Below, one piece after another: positions 1 to 12,184 of a DNA stretch of 64,000 bases (position 1 is its first letter; every line of letters begins with the position of its first letter). Both the position numbers and the translations under genes were made by a program. The stretch is from Isoetes taiwanensis (Eukaryota; Streptophyta; Lycopodiopsida; Isoetales; Isoetaceae): positions 29,114,327 through 29,178,326 of the forward strand of contig JAJEKV010000006.1 of assembly GCA_021234155.1 (NCBI GenBank), in the 5' to 3' direction. The notes under the pieces are model-generated. The model had not been told where the DNA came from, ran no database searches, and saw only the letters and a list, made by a program, of their open reading frames with translations.

Positions 1-479
1 GCGGATTACTACCCGGATTAAAAAAGGGAAACATAATACAATATATCTATGACAAAGTCCTCATACATCGTAGAATCGAAGGCTAACCTACCTTCAAAGC
101 ATTGATGGCAATACTCTAAAATGCAGAGCAGATTAGGGTGGCAAAGTAAGAAGCTTATGTGTTTATATCAGATCATCTACAATATATCCTTCCAGCGCAT
201 CACAGATACAAGAAATGGCCTACGGCCCATACATTGATCCTTGTTTATGCCCTGTAAAAGAAGACATTAGATATGATAAATGCCGACGTCTATCAAATCA
301 TCCACGAGGATCATCCCCAACCACGCACACATTTACCTTCCATCCTCCTGCTGCCCTCATTTCCACCAAAGCTCTCACTGCTAGGAATAAATTTCATTGA
401 CCCAATTGGGGCAATGTATTGGATTGCAAACCCTAGAAAGATTGTCTGAATCTGCTAGTCGAGCGGCTCGTTCTCGAAT
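1..479. other. No recognisable feature
   Basis: AT-rich sequence without a convincing open frame. A 61-codon frame at 215-400 on + has no recognisable domain and is probably chance. Confidence 0.4.
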
Positions 480-3400
480 ATCCTATTGAAGGTGCTCATC
501 AAATTCTTGGATCATCGATGTCTGGAGTGCTTGGAGCGTGGCCCGTTGCTGTTGAAGCTCGTGCAATAATTGAGTATAATCAGGAGAAACGGGAGCAGAA
601 GGAATGGTATGGCAGAGGCGGGAGATGCGTGCGGCAGAGTAGAGAAAAGAGGAGTCATCTGAGTGGAAAAAGAAGGAGCGGCGGCACCCGCGAGAGAAGA
701 GAAAGGAGCAACAAAGGCTGAGGGGGACCAAAAAGAAAAATTGGGCGATGCGGAAGCGGGGGAGGTGGTGGGAGAAAGTGAAGTGGGGTCCACAGAGTCC
801 GGCTCGGGTGAAAGGGAAGCTTCGCATTGACGACAAGAACCAGCGGCGCGAGCGAGCCGTGGGAAAGAAAGCGAACTCGATGTAGGAGAGTTGGGGGTGC
901 TTGCTATGGACGGTACCAGTTCAATGACCGGAAAAAATGAAGCACATTAGAGAATAAAAACAATGGCAAGAAGAGTTTGCCAACCACGAAATGGAAAAGA
1001 GATGTCGCCCCGACAAAAGCAAGTCAATCCCATATGATGACGAGTCTAAGAATGTGTAAAGAAGCGCCCAAATGAGGACTACAACAATAAGAAAAATGCA
1101 AAGGAACCGCCATATGAAAATGAAATAACAACAATATAATCGGGAGAATCCAACAATAATAATGACAATGCCAAGAAAAATATGAATGGGAGACGCCAAC
1201 AAGAATAATGACAAGGAACGATCTGGCACCTAAAAATGAGGAACCCAGGCCCTAAAATGCCCATGCCCGAGGCCCAAGGCCCAAAAAAGTCGTGGGATAA
1301 CAACATGTCACAACAAAACCTATAGGTACCCCCATACCACAACAAACAACAGCACATAGGTAGAAACCTATAGAAAAGTCAAACCCTCTTATGGGAATAT
1401 AAAGAGAAAGGGGAAACCAACATATAGGCAACAACCGTACAAGAAAAATCAAGCCATTTTATTTCATATAATTCATAAACATGAAAACAAAAATCAAGTT
1501 CATATGATGCATAAACATGAAAAGAAAAAGTCAAGCCATTTGAGTTCATATGATGCATAAACATGAAAAGAAAAAGGCATATTGCATAAGATGATTTCAT
1601 ATGTTTATTTCATATTATTCATAAGATTGTGCCAACATATAAACTATGCCGAGGCACAGAGCGGAACCCTCAAACGAAGGTCAGGGACGATCATGCTATC
1701 AACCCCAAAGAAATCGCCGGATAAGTGGGAAGAAATTGCGGGGGGTATTCAGTCAAGATAAGAAAAAAGTCGCGCAATTGAATGGGGCGTAAAGACGAAA
1801 ATCCCCATTGCAGAATGACGTCCCCCAAGAACCGAGCACGGGCCGGATCGACGAGCTTATATGAGCGGAACACCCGACGGACGGCAGGAGAAAAAGACGC
1901 GTAAAGATAAAGCGCCAAGAAGAATTCAGCAGGCCAATCAATGTCCCCAAGGTCGAGCTGCAATGCATTGCGAGCAGATGGGTGCAGAGCGTTCAAATGG
2001 GATGTATAGAGATGGCGAGTCTCGCAATCTCCGGAGGTGCAAAGGGAGGAAAAAAACCAACAGGAAAGATATTGGCAGAGCAAAGGGGACAACTGAATGG
2101 CATAGTGACCTGCAAAAAGACCAAGAAGGAGGGTATAGGGAGATGAGGCGGTAGCCCAAAAAACCCTTTTTAAAGGGAATTGTGGTATTAGGACCCGTAA
2201 ATGGGAACAGAAGGAGAGAAAGGACTGCAAAAAAGGCATGCAAAACGATTGAAGGGAGGTCGAGGGCAGATTAAGATAGAGAGCCCCAAAACAGGAGGAT
2301 GCCGAAAATACAGCAAAAGAATGTTGGAAATTAACCAGCAACCCCAAAATTGGAACCACAAACTTACCAGGGAGGGAGCGGGAGTCGTCGAATTTGGTTG
2401 GTAGAGGTCGCACGGAACAGAAGAAGGAGAGCACGCCAAGTGAGGAGCCAATCGATGCAAAGGAGGAATGGGAAACTGGCAGAACTGGTTGGCGGAGGTC
2501 GCTCAGGGCAAAAGGGATGACATCAAGCCAAAGGCAGAAGCCACGCGATCTGAAAGCGGAACTGGAATACTGGCATGACGAAGAATAGATAAGAACAGAT
2601 AGAAAGTGCGAAAAAGAAGCCCTAGGTGCCAGGCAGAGTTATAGCAAGAAAAACCAAATTCAACGGCCCAAGAGCTCGGATAGGATAGAATGGATTGCTC
2701 AGGTTGCAATAGGCTGCTAGATCGACAAACCAGGCAGGGATGAGACAAAAAACAGAGCATGACATTGGGCAGAAAGCTATGGGATCGAGACTAAGAGCCA
2801 AATTGTACCGAAGAGGTAGTCCTGCATGCTGCCCATAGAAGAAGCTGACCGGTCGGAAAAGAGATCGATGAAGCAGGAAACAAATGTTAGGCTCAAGCAC
2901 GCAGCCAATGGGTTGTGAGAGGGTAAAACCGAAAACCATAGAGGATGTGAGGGGGATAAACCATAAGGAAATGAAAGCAAAAAACCCCTCTGCCAGGGCC
3001 GAGAGGCGAGACCAGAAGAGAATTAGGAAAGGCGCCAAAAACCAACACTAAAATCAGGGAAAAACATGAAAATTCAAGCCCAACACAGGCCTTGCCACCG
3101 AAACCACATGATGGAATCTCACATCAAAGAAGTCCACACAGATCAATCCACAGGAAGGGATCAGACCAACTCCACATAGATTAAACTAATAGACCAAGAG
3201 AATACGAAACCATCAAACCATAAATCAATCGAACAAATGCGAAACTATCAACCCATAACTTGAAACCACCATTACTCCTAACCTGTAGTATGGCTTGCAA
3301 GCATCGAATAGCCCACGCTAAGACTCTGCATGCTAGTGCGAAAAAGAGATAAACCCATGCGAGCACCAAGAGAGCAATAGAACAAAGACAACTGCCAGAA

Positions 3401-3600
3401 TAAGGGCGAGAGACCCCTGACATAAAGGATCACAAAAGGAAGGAGGCGTACCTTCCAAAGAAGTATGAGAAAACTCGCCATGAACGTGCCTGTGGCGATG
3501 ATGTGGAGAAGGAATCCGGCAGAGAAGCTTGAGAAGGAATCCGTCGGTCGAAGAGCCATTGAAGCAATGGGAATGAAAGAAGTGCTGCTGTGAGAAGACG
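480..3600 (-). other. Purine-rich tract with weak minus-strand open frames
   Basis: The + strand is rich in AAG/GGA/GAA, so the minus strand stays open in several frames. The longest frame, 1691-2434 on -, gives 247 residues. Its C-terminal half has protein-like composition, but its N-terminal half is a low-complexity Phe/Leu/Ser mix. I recognise no domain in it. A TATA box on the minus strand at 3632-3639 points into this tract, so it could be the leader and first coding part of a leftward-transcribed mobile element that continues beyond base 1. The other minus frames (483-836, 921-1229, 2622-3038, 3278-3766) look like composition artefacts. Confidence 0.25.
1441..1580. repeat. Short tandem repeat, three units of about 47 bp
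   Basis: Three diverged direct copies of a unit containing TCATATGATGCATAAACATG and AAAGAAAAAGTCAAGCCATT. The last copy is incomplete. Confidence 0.6.
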
Positions 3601-3603
3601 CCG

Positions 3604-3926
3604 ATAACTGGTCTCGAATGTAGAGTGCACTTATATAATGGCTCACTGCCCAGAATGGCGGTCCGAGGGCTCGTATCGATGCGATTGAAGGAAAAATATT
3701 GACATCAACAACTATAGTTAAAAGAATTGATTGACAACTAAATATAAGGAGATCATGAAAGGCCACTGGGGTAAATATCAGACATGGTGTTTTTCAATCA
3801 GCCTTAAATCACAAAAAATGGGCTATATTCATAAAAATGCCACAGATTTTATTTATCTTTGGATGTAAAGACCTTAACAACCTGGCCCTCAAGTTTTAAT
3901 GCTAAGATCAAATCTCAGCCGTTGGT
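3604..3926. repeat. Dispersed repeat half R2 (copy 1)
   Basis: About 320 bp nearly identical to 49088-49414. Both copies share the TTATATAATGGCTC box, an AACATCAACAACTATAGTTA stretch and the closing CTCAGCCGTTGGTT. At 49 kb, R2 is followed within about 15 bp by R1 (49431-50755). Here R2 is cut off at 3926 and R1 resumes only at 15714. That break is the main evidence that 3927-15713 is an insertion. Confidence 0.85.
3632..3639 (-). promoter_or_regulatory. TATA box, minus strand
   Basis: The minus strand reads CATTATATAAG. The block of similarity with the 49-kb copy stops about 30 bp downstream on that strand, near where a transcription start would fall. This suggests a mobile-element promoter reading leftward. 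It is inferred from sequence alone. Confidence 0.45.
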
Positions 3927-3956
3927 TCAGGGTCCAAGCACAATATAGTGTATCAA

Positions 3957-4799
3957 AAAAGTCAGTTTTCGAACTACGAAAGTAGTTGGAAAATTAGTGG
4001 GAAATTTAGGTTGTATTTTGAATTTTTCGAAGTTAACGGGGAAAGGGAGGGCTCGGGACGAAATACCAAGAATGGGAGATGGGAGGGAATTCGTTTGCTG
4101 CCGAATCTTCTGGGTCCATTCTGTTTCAACATCCTACTTCCGTTACACAGCTAAAGCGGCCTCAAGTTTTCTCCTAGATCCTTTCCCTCAGGTTTTTCTT
4201 CCGGCCCTGCTAATTCTCTAGTTTATGAACTCTCAAGTTTTTTTGCCCTAAAACTTTCTCTCATTCCATCAAAGGATTAGGATAGGGATTTCTTTTTTAT
4301 TGTCCACGTTTGTGCTACAAGCAGGAACAAGGGAAAAGGCAAATGCAGTTTCTTTCTTTTCTTGTTAAACTTGGCGTTTATTTCTTGTTGGGTAATGTTG
4401 GGTAGTGATGAGTCTTAATTTCATACATGTTGTGGTCATCTCTCTAGATAGCTTGTTGGGTAATGCTGGGTCTTAAGTTTTCACATGCAGTGTTCATCTC
4501 TCTTGGCAGGGAAAATCCAGGACTAGCCAAAAAGCATCTCTAGCCAATTGTTACAAAACCGTTAGTTTTAATTCAAGCTAGCCATATCTAACATTAAATT
4601 CTTGCTCTGATTTATTATGAGAATTTATAAGTCCATGTTAAATCTTTTGCATTACACTATTACTCTATGATTGTCGGAAATTTGAAAAAGACAACGCTGC
4701 CTCTCTTCTTGTGTACAATTAGTTATGCATACTTTTGAATGCTTATGCAAATTTAGTTAAGCCTTGTCTTACTGATGTGCATGTAGGTAGTTGTATCTC
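3957..4799 (+). other. Leader region of the RING/FCP1-like gene
   Basis: This stretch has no long open frame and several T-rich runs, and fits a promoter plus 5' untranslated exon and intron for the downstream gene. A possible start codon at 4800 opens a 42-codon frame (MESVPSDAIPDL...) that ends at 4926 next to an AAG|GTAAAT donor-like site. How it joins the next exon is unresolved, because no acceptor gives a matching phase without crossing the TGA at 4960-4962. Confidence 0.35.
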
Positions 4800-4966
4800 A
4801 TGGAGTCAGTTCCAAGCGATGCAATTCCAGATTTGAGCAACAGAGGTTTGACCTTTAAGGAGTTATATAAATCAGAGGAAAGGAATGTTGATGACAATGA
4901 CATGGAGGGATGTGGGGTCCAAAGGTAAATGGCAAGTCTTGTTACAGGTTCAAAGTTGTTGAAAAG

Positions 4967-7900
4967 AAAACAAGAAGGAGGAGTTCCTATTGCTATATAA
5001 GAAAATACATGATAGAAAGAAGGTTTTAGGAGGGCAGGTGCCTCAAGCATTGGCAGTAGCATTTCTCTTGCATTGCAATGGTCGTGAAATAAACTGGATG
5101 AGTTTCTACAAGCATGCAAAGTCAGCAGCAAAGAGTAGAGCACTTTCAAACAGTGACTATGACGATGGGCTGAAAAATGGGACAACAAATGTTGTTTCTC
5201 AACAGACATTGTCTCCAATTGCGTCAGTGCTTGTTGAGAAGCCTTCTTCACAAATCTTTATTAGCTCTAATGTGACATGTAAGACCAAGGTGAATGATGC
5301 CAATTATGAAAAAAAGATACCAGGTACTATTTGATTCTTGTTTCTCTATTTTGTAGCTAATTTCTTAACCACTGAGGTCATAGCAGCTTCTTATATTCAA
5401 TTACTATGTTTATCTTTAGCTACATAAATTAATTTTTAGTTGTAGCTACATGGAGTTGAAGTAGTTGTTGTATTCATAGTTAGAGGCATGTTGTTGTAAG
5501 GTATAGTTGCATGTTTTAAGCCAAAGTTGAAGCTCATAGGTAGAATCATGTAGTTATGAGTTGCAGCTACAAGCTTAAGCTACATGTTGTAGTTGATATT
5601 TACAACCATTTTGATTATTCCAATCAAGATTCTTGATTGCGGTGGAAGCTTACAGATTGCTTGTTGCGGATGCACCACGCCTTACTAGTTCTGATCTCGG
5701 TCTTAGCCATAGTGCACCATGCCTTAGTAGTTGCGGTTTAGATCCACATCATAGTGAGAGAGTGTATCGGTGATTCATGACTTTGCACCTTGTGTCTTCT
5801 AGCTCAAGTCACAGCTTGCAGCTTGTGTCCTATAGTTGCAGCTTGTGTCATATAGTTGCAGCTTGTATCCTTTGGCATCGAGATGCCTTGAAGCTATAGG
5901 CCAAGCTTTTGCAGATCACCATAATGAGCACTCAAACTCTTGCGATAGGTCTGGTTAATCTTCCGAGCCCATTGGTGATGTAATTCAAGTTTATGCACGT
6001 CTAAAGCAATAGAGCAAAATGTTTGAGCTTTCTTTCTTTATACTAGATGGCAAGATGCTTGACCTTTTTTCAATAGAGCAAGATGTTTTGCATGTACTTG
6101 CACCTTCATTCCATCAATTGTTTATCTAATTTAAGATTCTAATTTAATTATCTCTTGTATTTCAGAAATGTCAAGGATATTGAAGGAGTGGATTTCTAGT
6201 GCAGAACATGATGTCAACAGGCTGACTATTGAACTGCAACTGAGCGATGATAAGTGCAGTGTCATGAAAGAGAATATTAAAGGTCTAGAGGCTAGGGAGG
6301 TTCGTGTAGCCAATGACATTAAAAAGTACCAAGATTTAATCACAAAGCTCTCAAGCACAGCGAAGGAGGACGTTGAGGCAATAATTGACCTACAAAAAAG
6401 GGAGCTTAAAGAGTTGCGTCTAGCTCTGAAGCAAGCTCTCGATGACTTATTAACTGTGGAGATTTCCAGAGATGTCGAGTTGGAGCAGCTAAACAAATTG
6501 AGACCCTGCCTTACAAGGCTTTTGGCATCTCGATCCAACATGTGCCAACCTTTTGAGTTCGATCCTTGTTTGCCTACCCAAACACCGGTCGTTGTTGATA
6601 GTATGAAGGAAGCTTCGAGCATTAATTTGAGCGAAGCATGCCCATTTTGTTACAGGTCGCTCACATCGGATGAGATGCTCTTGCCAATCATTATTGTCGA
6701 GTGCAGGCACACATATCATGTGGCATGTTGCGTAGCGTATTTCAGGTAGCATCTTCCAATTCCATATGTTTCTGAATGAATTAATCTAACAGCGTTTTGT
6801 TTTGCAGTTGCTCTACATTATGTTGTTATACGAATTGTGGACATACCATGTCAAAATCATGGCTGTCGTTACTTGGATTAAAGGGGTGCCAGGAGTCGAA
6901 GATTAGCATAATGCTAGATTCGCACGGTTGGTTTGTTTTCATTTATTTTCAGCTCACGCTAGGTACTTAATGATTGTTACTTACATATGGAAATAGAGAA
7001 ATTGACAATGAAAGGTATTAGCTCCACCGTGGCATCCGTATCATATCCCAAGGATCATAAACTTATGCCGAGATGTTTGAGCGTGATGGACAATATTTCT
7101 TACAAAGAGCAGAAGGACAATAATGGTAACAAAAGTTGTTAATATTTTTTAATGTGTAGGATTTTCAAAAAAATATGACCATCTGTATTTTATTATACAT
7201 ATGCAACACAGATAGTCAAGGGCAATCAACAACTGGTATGGAAGTTCACGATAACTGAAAAAACCTGATTTCCGTTGAAGAGAATGAACCAAACACTGTA
7301 GTCTTGTTTCCCCAAGGTAATTATATGTAATTTTGCTAGGGTATTCTTTACACGGATCTGTGACAAAAAATGTTTTAAGTTGTTTGATAGGTGGTTTGGT
7401 TAAACTTTAGTGGTAGTGTCCAGTTGCATGGTTGGTTAAACTATAGTGCTAGGGTCATGTTGCATGGACTGTTACAGGGATGCAAGTGGTTTGACTTACT
7501 TACTCTGTTTATTTATGTTGGTTATTGTCACATCAGATAATAGCGCTAATGATTTTATAGTTGCTTACACTTCTAAAGTTCTGCAATCAATGTAGTGTCT
7601 AAAGGCCCCCAACCAGAAGCCTCAAATGGGAAAGATGCCAGCGACACTGCCTCATCCCCTTTTGGAAAGAAACATGATGTGCGCAGTCCACCTAACAATG
7701 GAAAGACTACTTCTTGTCGATCAAAATTAGCTAACTCCATTGGGCCAGGTACTGTCTTAACTTTGGGATTGTATAGTAATGACACATGATCATAACTGAG
7801 ATGTAGCGGTTATCTATAGGAGACAATAGGGTAGTTGTTGCAGGAAAGAATGACAATCTCGGTGAAGTTCGTACTCCATCGTGTAGCCCAATCTTGAAAA

Positions 7901-8754
7901 CAAGGAATGGAACATCTTATCCGTCACAATATGAAGAGTCCATTTCACCTGGTAAAATGTTCTCTTATTAGATTGATTTTAAATTTATTTGTTTGAATAT
8001 ATGCTGAAATTTACATTCTACTGTAGAAAATACAATAAGTTTAGCAACCAGAAAAAGTAAACGGGGGGAGGCATTTGGTAGTCCTTCCATGTCCCCATGT
8101 ATTAAAAGGATCAAATCACACAAAAAGCTTCTTATTTTTGAGCTTGATGGTGTTTTGTTGAAGCTATTTGAGAATACGGAACCATTGCCCAGCTGTGTCA
8201 TGGATGGTGCAGAACTAAAGCACCTTAATCATACAAAGTTAGCTGTGTTGCGTCCTAGGGCAAGGGATCTTCTAGATTGGTGTTTGGAGCACTTTGAGAT
8301 TGCTGTTTGGACAAGATTGAGCAGCACGGCGACCAATCTTATTATTAATCAAATGTTTCAACAAGCTGTCAAACAGAAATTACATTTTACTTGGTCTTCA
8401 GGAAAGTGCACAAACACATCGTTCAAGATTGATAGAAAGCCTATTATGTTGAAGGAGTTGAGCAAGGTATATCAGGAATCAAAGGGAGTGTGGAATGAAA
8501 AGAATACATTGTTAATAGATGATATGCTGTACCATGGTTTCAAAAACAGTCCGCATTCAATGGTATGTCCCAATACTTACCAACCATCTCGAATAGATGG
8601 TGACTTCCTCAACGAACATTTGAGACCTTGGCTGGAAGGATTATTAGAAAATGAAAGTGTGGAAGTCTATGCCAAAGCAAATCCATTGACCAACTTTCTG
8701 GATAAGGTTTCTAAAAGAGCAGTGGACATTCTCAAGAAATATCGGTATCATTGA
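4967..8754 (+). CDS. Coiled-coil/RING/FCP1-homology (HAD) protein, multi-exon
   Basis: Exons with consistent GT-AG sites and phases: about 4967-5323, 6166-6745, 6808-6926, 6997-7125, 7212-7235 (or to 7316), 7596-7748, 7844-7951, 8027-8754; roughly 730 codons plus an unresolved start. The first exon encodes a basic helical segment I do not recognise. Exon 2 is a coiled coil followed by a RING-like finger: CPFC, 17 residues, then CRHTYHVAC, with late cysteines in the next exon. The last exon holds an FCP1/CTD-phosphatase-like HAD domain: KKLLIFELDGVLL, AVWTRLS, LLIDDMLYHGFKNSP. In this family the first Asp of DxDG is the nucleophile; here it is Glu (GAG at 8140-8142), so phosphatase activity is doubtful. 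The long form of exon 7212-7316 contains an in-frame TGA (7256-7258); the donor at 7236 skips it. The gene lies inside the TIR element, while the neighbouring transposase-like gene has decayed. Confidence 0.7.
5810..5872. repeat. Intronic short tandem repeat
   Basis: Three near-copies of a 24-bp unit containing AGTTGCAGCTTGTGTC, in the 840-bp intron between 5324 and 6165. The rest of that intron holds looser TAGCTACA/AGTTGTAG repeats and nothing else I can identify. Confidence 0.6.
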
Positions 8755-9823
8755 CATTGAGTGAGTGGAAGACTATGAAGCTCAAAGTATTTTGATAATG
8801 TGTCATTTGTACACGAAGTAAATTGTTTTAGTTCAATGACTATTACTGTATTTGGCTTTTGCCTTACATTTTTATCAAATGATGGTTTTCAGCAGATTTT
8901 TATGGAAATGCTTTGTTTATAGTGCAAATGGTAATGTGCAGCTCTGCTTCTTCTTAGAACATAATATGTATTGATATGAAATTGGCCTGCATATTCATTC
9001 GACACTTCTTTGGTATTGGAAACCGTACTCCAAAACCATGTGCGTAAGGAAAGATTGTACAAAGATTTTACATGGCAACACAAAAGCATGTGCATCCCCG
9101 TAACAACACGAAGAATGACATGGCTTGCATGATTGTTTGTATGATTTAATGTTATACATTTGCTGAGGCTTTTGCATGCAATTAACTTGCTCTGAATAAG
9201 TAGATTTAATAGGTAATGTCATGATGTAGAAGTCTGAAGTAGAAGTTGTGTTTACAAGTGAAGCATTTCTGAACTTGTATTAAAGAAAACCTTACTGACT
9301 CTGGATAAGTTATGTGCAGTGATTGATTAAGGTTTACATGGTAATCTCATGAACTGAGATATTAGGGTCGAAATGAATAGGTCGAAATTTGCAAGAATGT
9401 CACATTTGCCATTTAGAATTAAGGTTTACATAGCAAGTTTGAACTTGTTTGCATTTGACCGACTTGTTCCCCCCTTGTTCCCTGCTTTAGACTAATAAGG
9501 TTGTCTTTTTTTTTAACTTCGGTGTTTTAGAGATCGGTGTTTTGCATTGCATTGTTTATGCAAAGTATGCATTTGTTTCTACACTATCTGTTTCAGATTA
9601 TGAAGGGATTATGATAAAGCTTCAAATACACTTTACAGAAAAGATACCATATTATATTAAAGACTGTTTTTACAAAAAGCTTGTGCAGGAAGAAACCTTG
9701 CACGTTTTCACAAAAAGCTCAAAATAGATTACAAGATATGACAAGGGACAAACTTTTACAATATTAAACATGACATACATACAGCCGAGAAAACCAAACT
9801 ACTTTTTGGGAATTACAGACAAT
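8755..9823. other. 3' flank of the RING/FCP1-like gene; no gene seen
   Basis: AT-rich sequence with scattered short frames. It is likely 3' untranslated and intergenic. A 61-codon frame at 9542-9727 shows no domain. Confidence 0.4.
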
Positions 9824-10099
9824 TCAATGATCTTGCAGGTGGCCTGGAGGAGGCATCTTAAGATGCACTCGAAGAAGAATGCCGTCGGCCTCCATAATCA
9901 TCTGCAAAAGACGATCATCTTCAGGATTGACACGATGAAGCCAATTCATCACCTTCTCTGAAACGGTAGCTCCCTGTTCCATCAACCGCACCACCTCCAA
10001 GCAGGTAAATTTGGCCACAAACATCATCTGCATCCCTGGATGGCTAGAAGCAGAGGATTCTGCCATAGGCCTCTTGGCAGTAATGTTTATCCTTGCCAT
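9824..10099 (-). CDS. Small hypothetical protein (91 aa)
   Basis: From an ATG at 10099 (MARINITAKRPM...) to a TGA at 9824-9826 the minus strand is open and has a balanced, helix-like composition; the middle reads FTCLEVVRLMEQG and NWLHRVNPEDDRLL. I do not recognise a family. A second minus-strand frame overlapping its 5' end (10044-10241) would start MKIDSFLYSSVPGLFLLILL, which resembles a signal peptide, but it shares the same DNA and only one is likely to be used. TTAAA at about 10270 could serve as a weak promoter element. It lies inside the 11.8-kb element between the cargo gene and the transposase-like gene. Confidence 0.35.
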   Translation of the reverse strand: MARINITAKRPMAESSASSHPGMQMMFVAKFTCLEVVRLMEQGATVSEKVMNWLHRVNPEDDRLLQMIMEADGILLRVHLKMPPPGHLQDH

Positions 10100-10129
10100 T
10101 GAGCTGCTGCAGGCCGATTTTGTGAGCAA

Positions 10130-11280
10130 ATGGAAGCAAAATAAGGAGGAAGAGACCCGGAACAGAAGAATACAAGAATGAATCGATCTTCATTGGGACT
10201 AAATAGAAGGATAATGGTGTCAAATCAAATGGTAGGAGCAATTATGTGCATGCGGGGATCTGCCCCCTTTAAATCCGGAGCCATGCGAAATATAACATTC
10301 AGTAATGATACAACATTTTACATTTGCAAGTTAAACAAAGTTTTGTTTGAATTATATTCCAAACATGACATTAGTGCAATAGTATAATGTTGTAGTGGCA
10401 AAAATTTTAGAATTACATATTACACTCACGTATTACATAACAACTCACATTCAAACATCCCAAATCTCTACCCCTGGTATTCGCCAAGTTTTAGACAACT
10501 TTACACAATATTTGTGATTGAACTTGTTCAGTATTTGTTTTGCAGGTTGGCCATTCCTTGACGACGATAGCAACTCAACCCATTGGAATTGTTTCCAAGT
10601 TCAGAATCTATAGATTTATTGCGTAGTTGTGACTCCATATCTAACGACATTTTCATTGCTTGGTCACTTATGGGTGGGTGCCACCTAGGTCTAAGGGTAT
10701 CAACGTGCCACGTGTGCCAAGTGGGTGCCACCTACGTCTAAGGGTATCAACGTCTAAGAGACAATTAAAGACCATTATAACAATAGTCTAACAATTTACT
10801 CGAGATTTGATGCTCCCTAGCAACCATGTCTGTATGAATTTTGACTAATGGAAATGTTCATGTCTGTATGAATTTTGATTAATATGAGAATAACAAAATA
10901 ACAAGCTAATATGAGAACAATAAAAATCTGAGAATTACTAAAATATGAGAACAACAAAGCTAGTCATATATAGATTCAAAGCTTAGGATTAAGAGTATTT
11001 ATCCTTGTTTGAGCAAATCTGAGCAATTATGATAAATCAAAATCTGAGAGCAATTCTCAGCAATCATTTATCTGAGTCAACAGTATGAATCCATTGAGAT
11101 GGTTGTGACCTGCAACAAGTGAAAGGTATCAATGGAAATGATGTCTAAAACAGTAACCTTACATTCAACTAACATTACAAAATGTACCTGCAGGGTGTTA
11201 GTCTTCATCATCTGATAGATTGTCTAAGATCTTCTCACTATCAGCCTCTCTGAGTGTGTATACAGTCTTGCCCTTCACTC
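10130..11280. other. No gene recognised
   Basis: Mostly AT-rich spacer. A GGGTGCCACCTACGTCTAAG-type unit is directly duplicated (10674-10699 and 10721-10746). Runs of AATATGAGAACAACAAA lie around 10880-10960. Confidence 0.4.
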
Positions 11281-12184
11281 GGTGTTTTGCTTATGGCATG
11301 TCCACTTTAATTGCACAAATTTGGGTTGCATAAACTATCGCCTTTGGCTCATTAGAGCATAAAACATAGCTTGTAAGTGATCTTGGTACCTTTTCAAAAT
11401 AAGTACCTTCAAGAAGTTCCTCTCCTCTATAAAATGTTTGTCCATTTAACTCAAAGTCTTCCTCCACAACATATTGGTCTTTGTGCATAGTACCATCCAA
11501 AATAGTGCACCCTCTTCATTATCCTTTGGAGCTACCACAGCAAACGTATCACCTACTATTACGGCATCACTCAACATGGCTGACCCTGAAGAGAAAATTG
11601 TTCTTTTGGATTTGCGTAGCTCAAAAACCTTGCTATGTTCAATAACTACAAGCTTCCAATCATCTACATACTCTTTGTTCATACATTTACCCCATTGAGC
11701 ATCAAGGCAATTTGCACAAAAGCATGGCAAACACCTTACCTGCAATTGGGTAGGGCATTCTGGATTAAATGCATGAACAGAATGGATGTTTCGTGTATCC
11801 TCCACTGTCTCTGCTGCCCAAAGGTTGTTTCTATTCACCCCCACCACTTCCCAAAACCATCTTCATACTGGCTTCTTCTTCACACTAGATGATGGAGCCA
11901 CAGATGAGAAGCTCTCCCTAGCTATCTTCACTATATTGCTGCACGTTCTATTTTCAGATCTTGCAGTCTCTTCATCAATTCCCTCAACCATCTCTTCAAT
12001 TCTGCTTTTCCATCATGCTCCCCTTTCCCATGGTTGGAACAAAAAAAGTTCCACATCATCTGTATATGTGTGGCATGTGCATACCTTCTGACAAAGTAAA
12101 AAGGTCTTGCTGCCTTAAACTAAGATGCTGCTCCATCTGAAAAGACCCAATGTTTATTTGGATCCATTCCTTGTTGTTGCATAA

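Noticed and set aside
1691-2434. 247-codon minus-strand frame as a real gene
   Set aside because: No recognisable domain, N-terminal half is low-complexity, and the opposite strand is purine-rich, which keeps several minus frames open. Kept only as a weak feature of the tract.
4926-4948. A 23-bp intron between the 4800 start frame and the next exon
   Set aside because: GT-AG borders are present, but the length is far below plant introns and the joined frame meets a stop at once.
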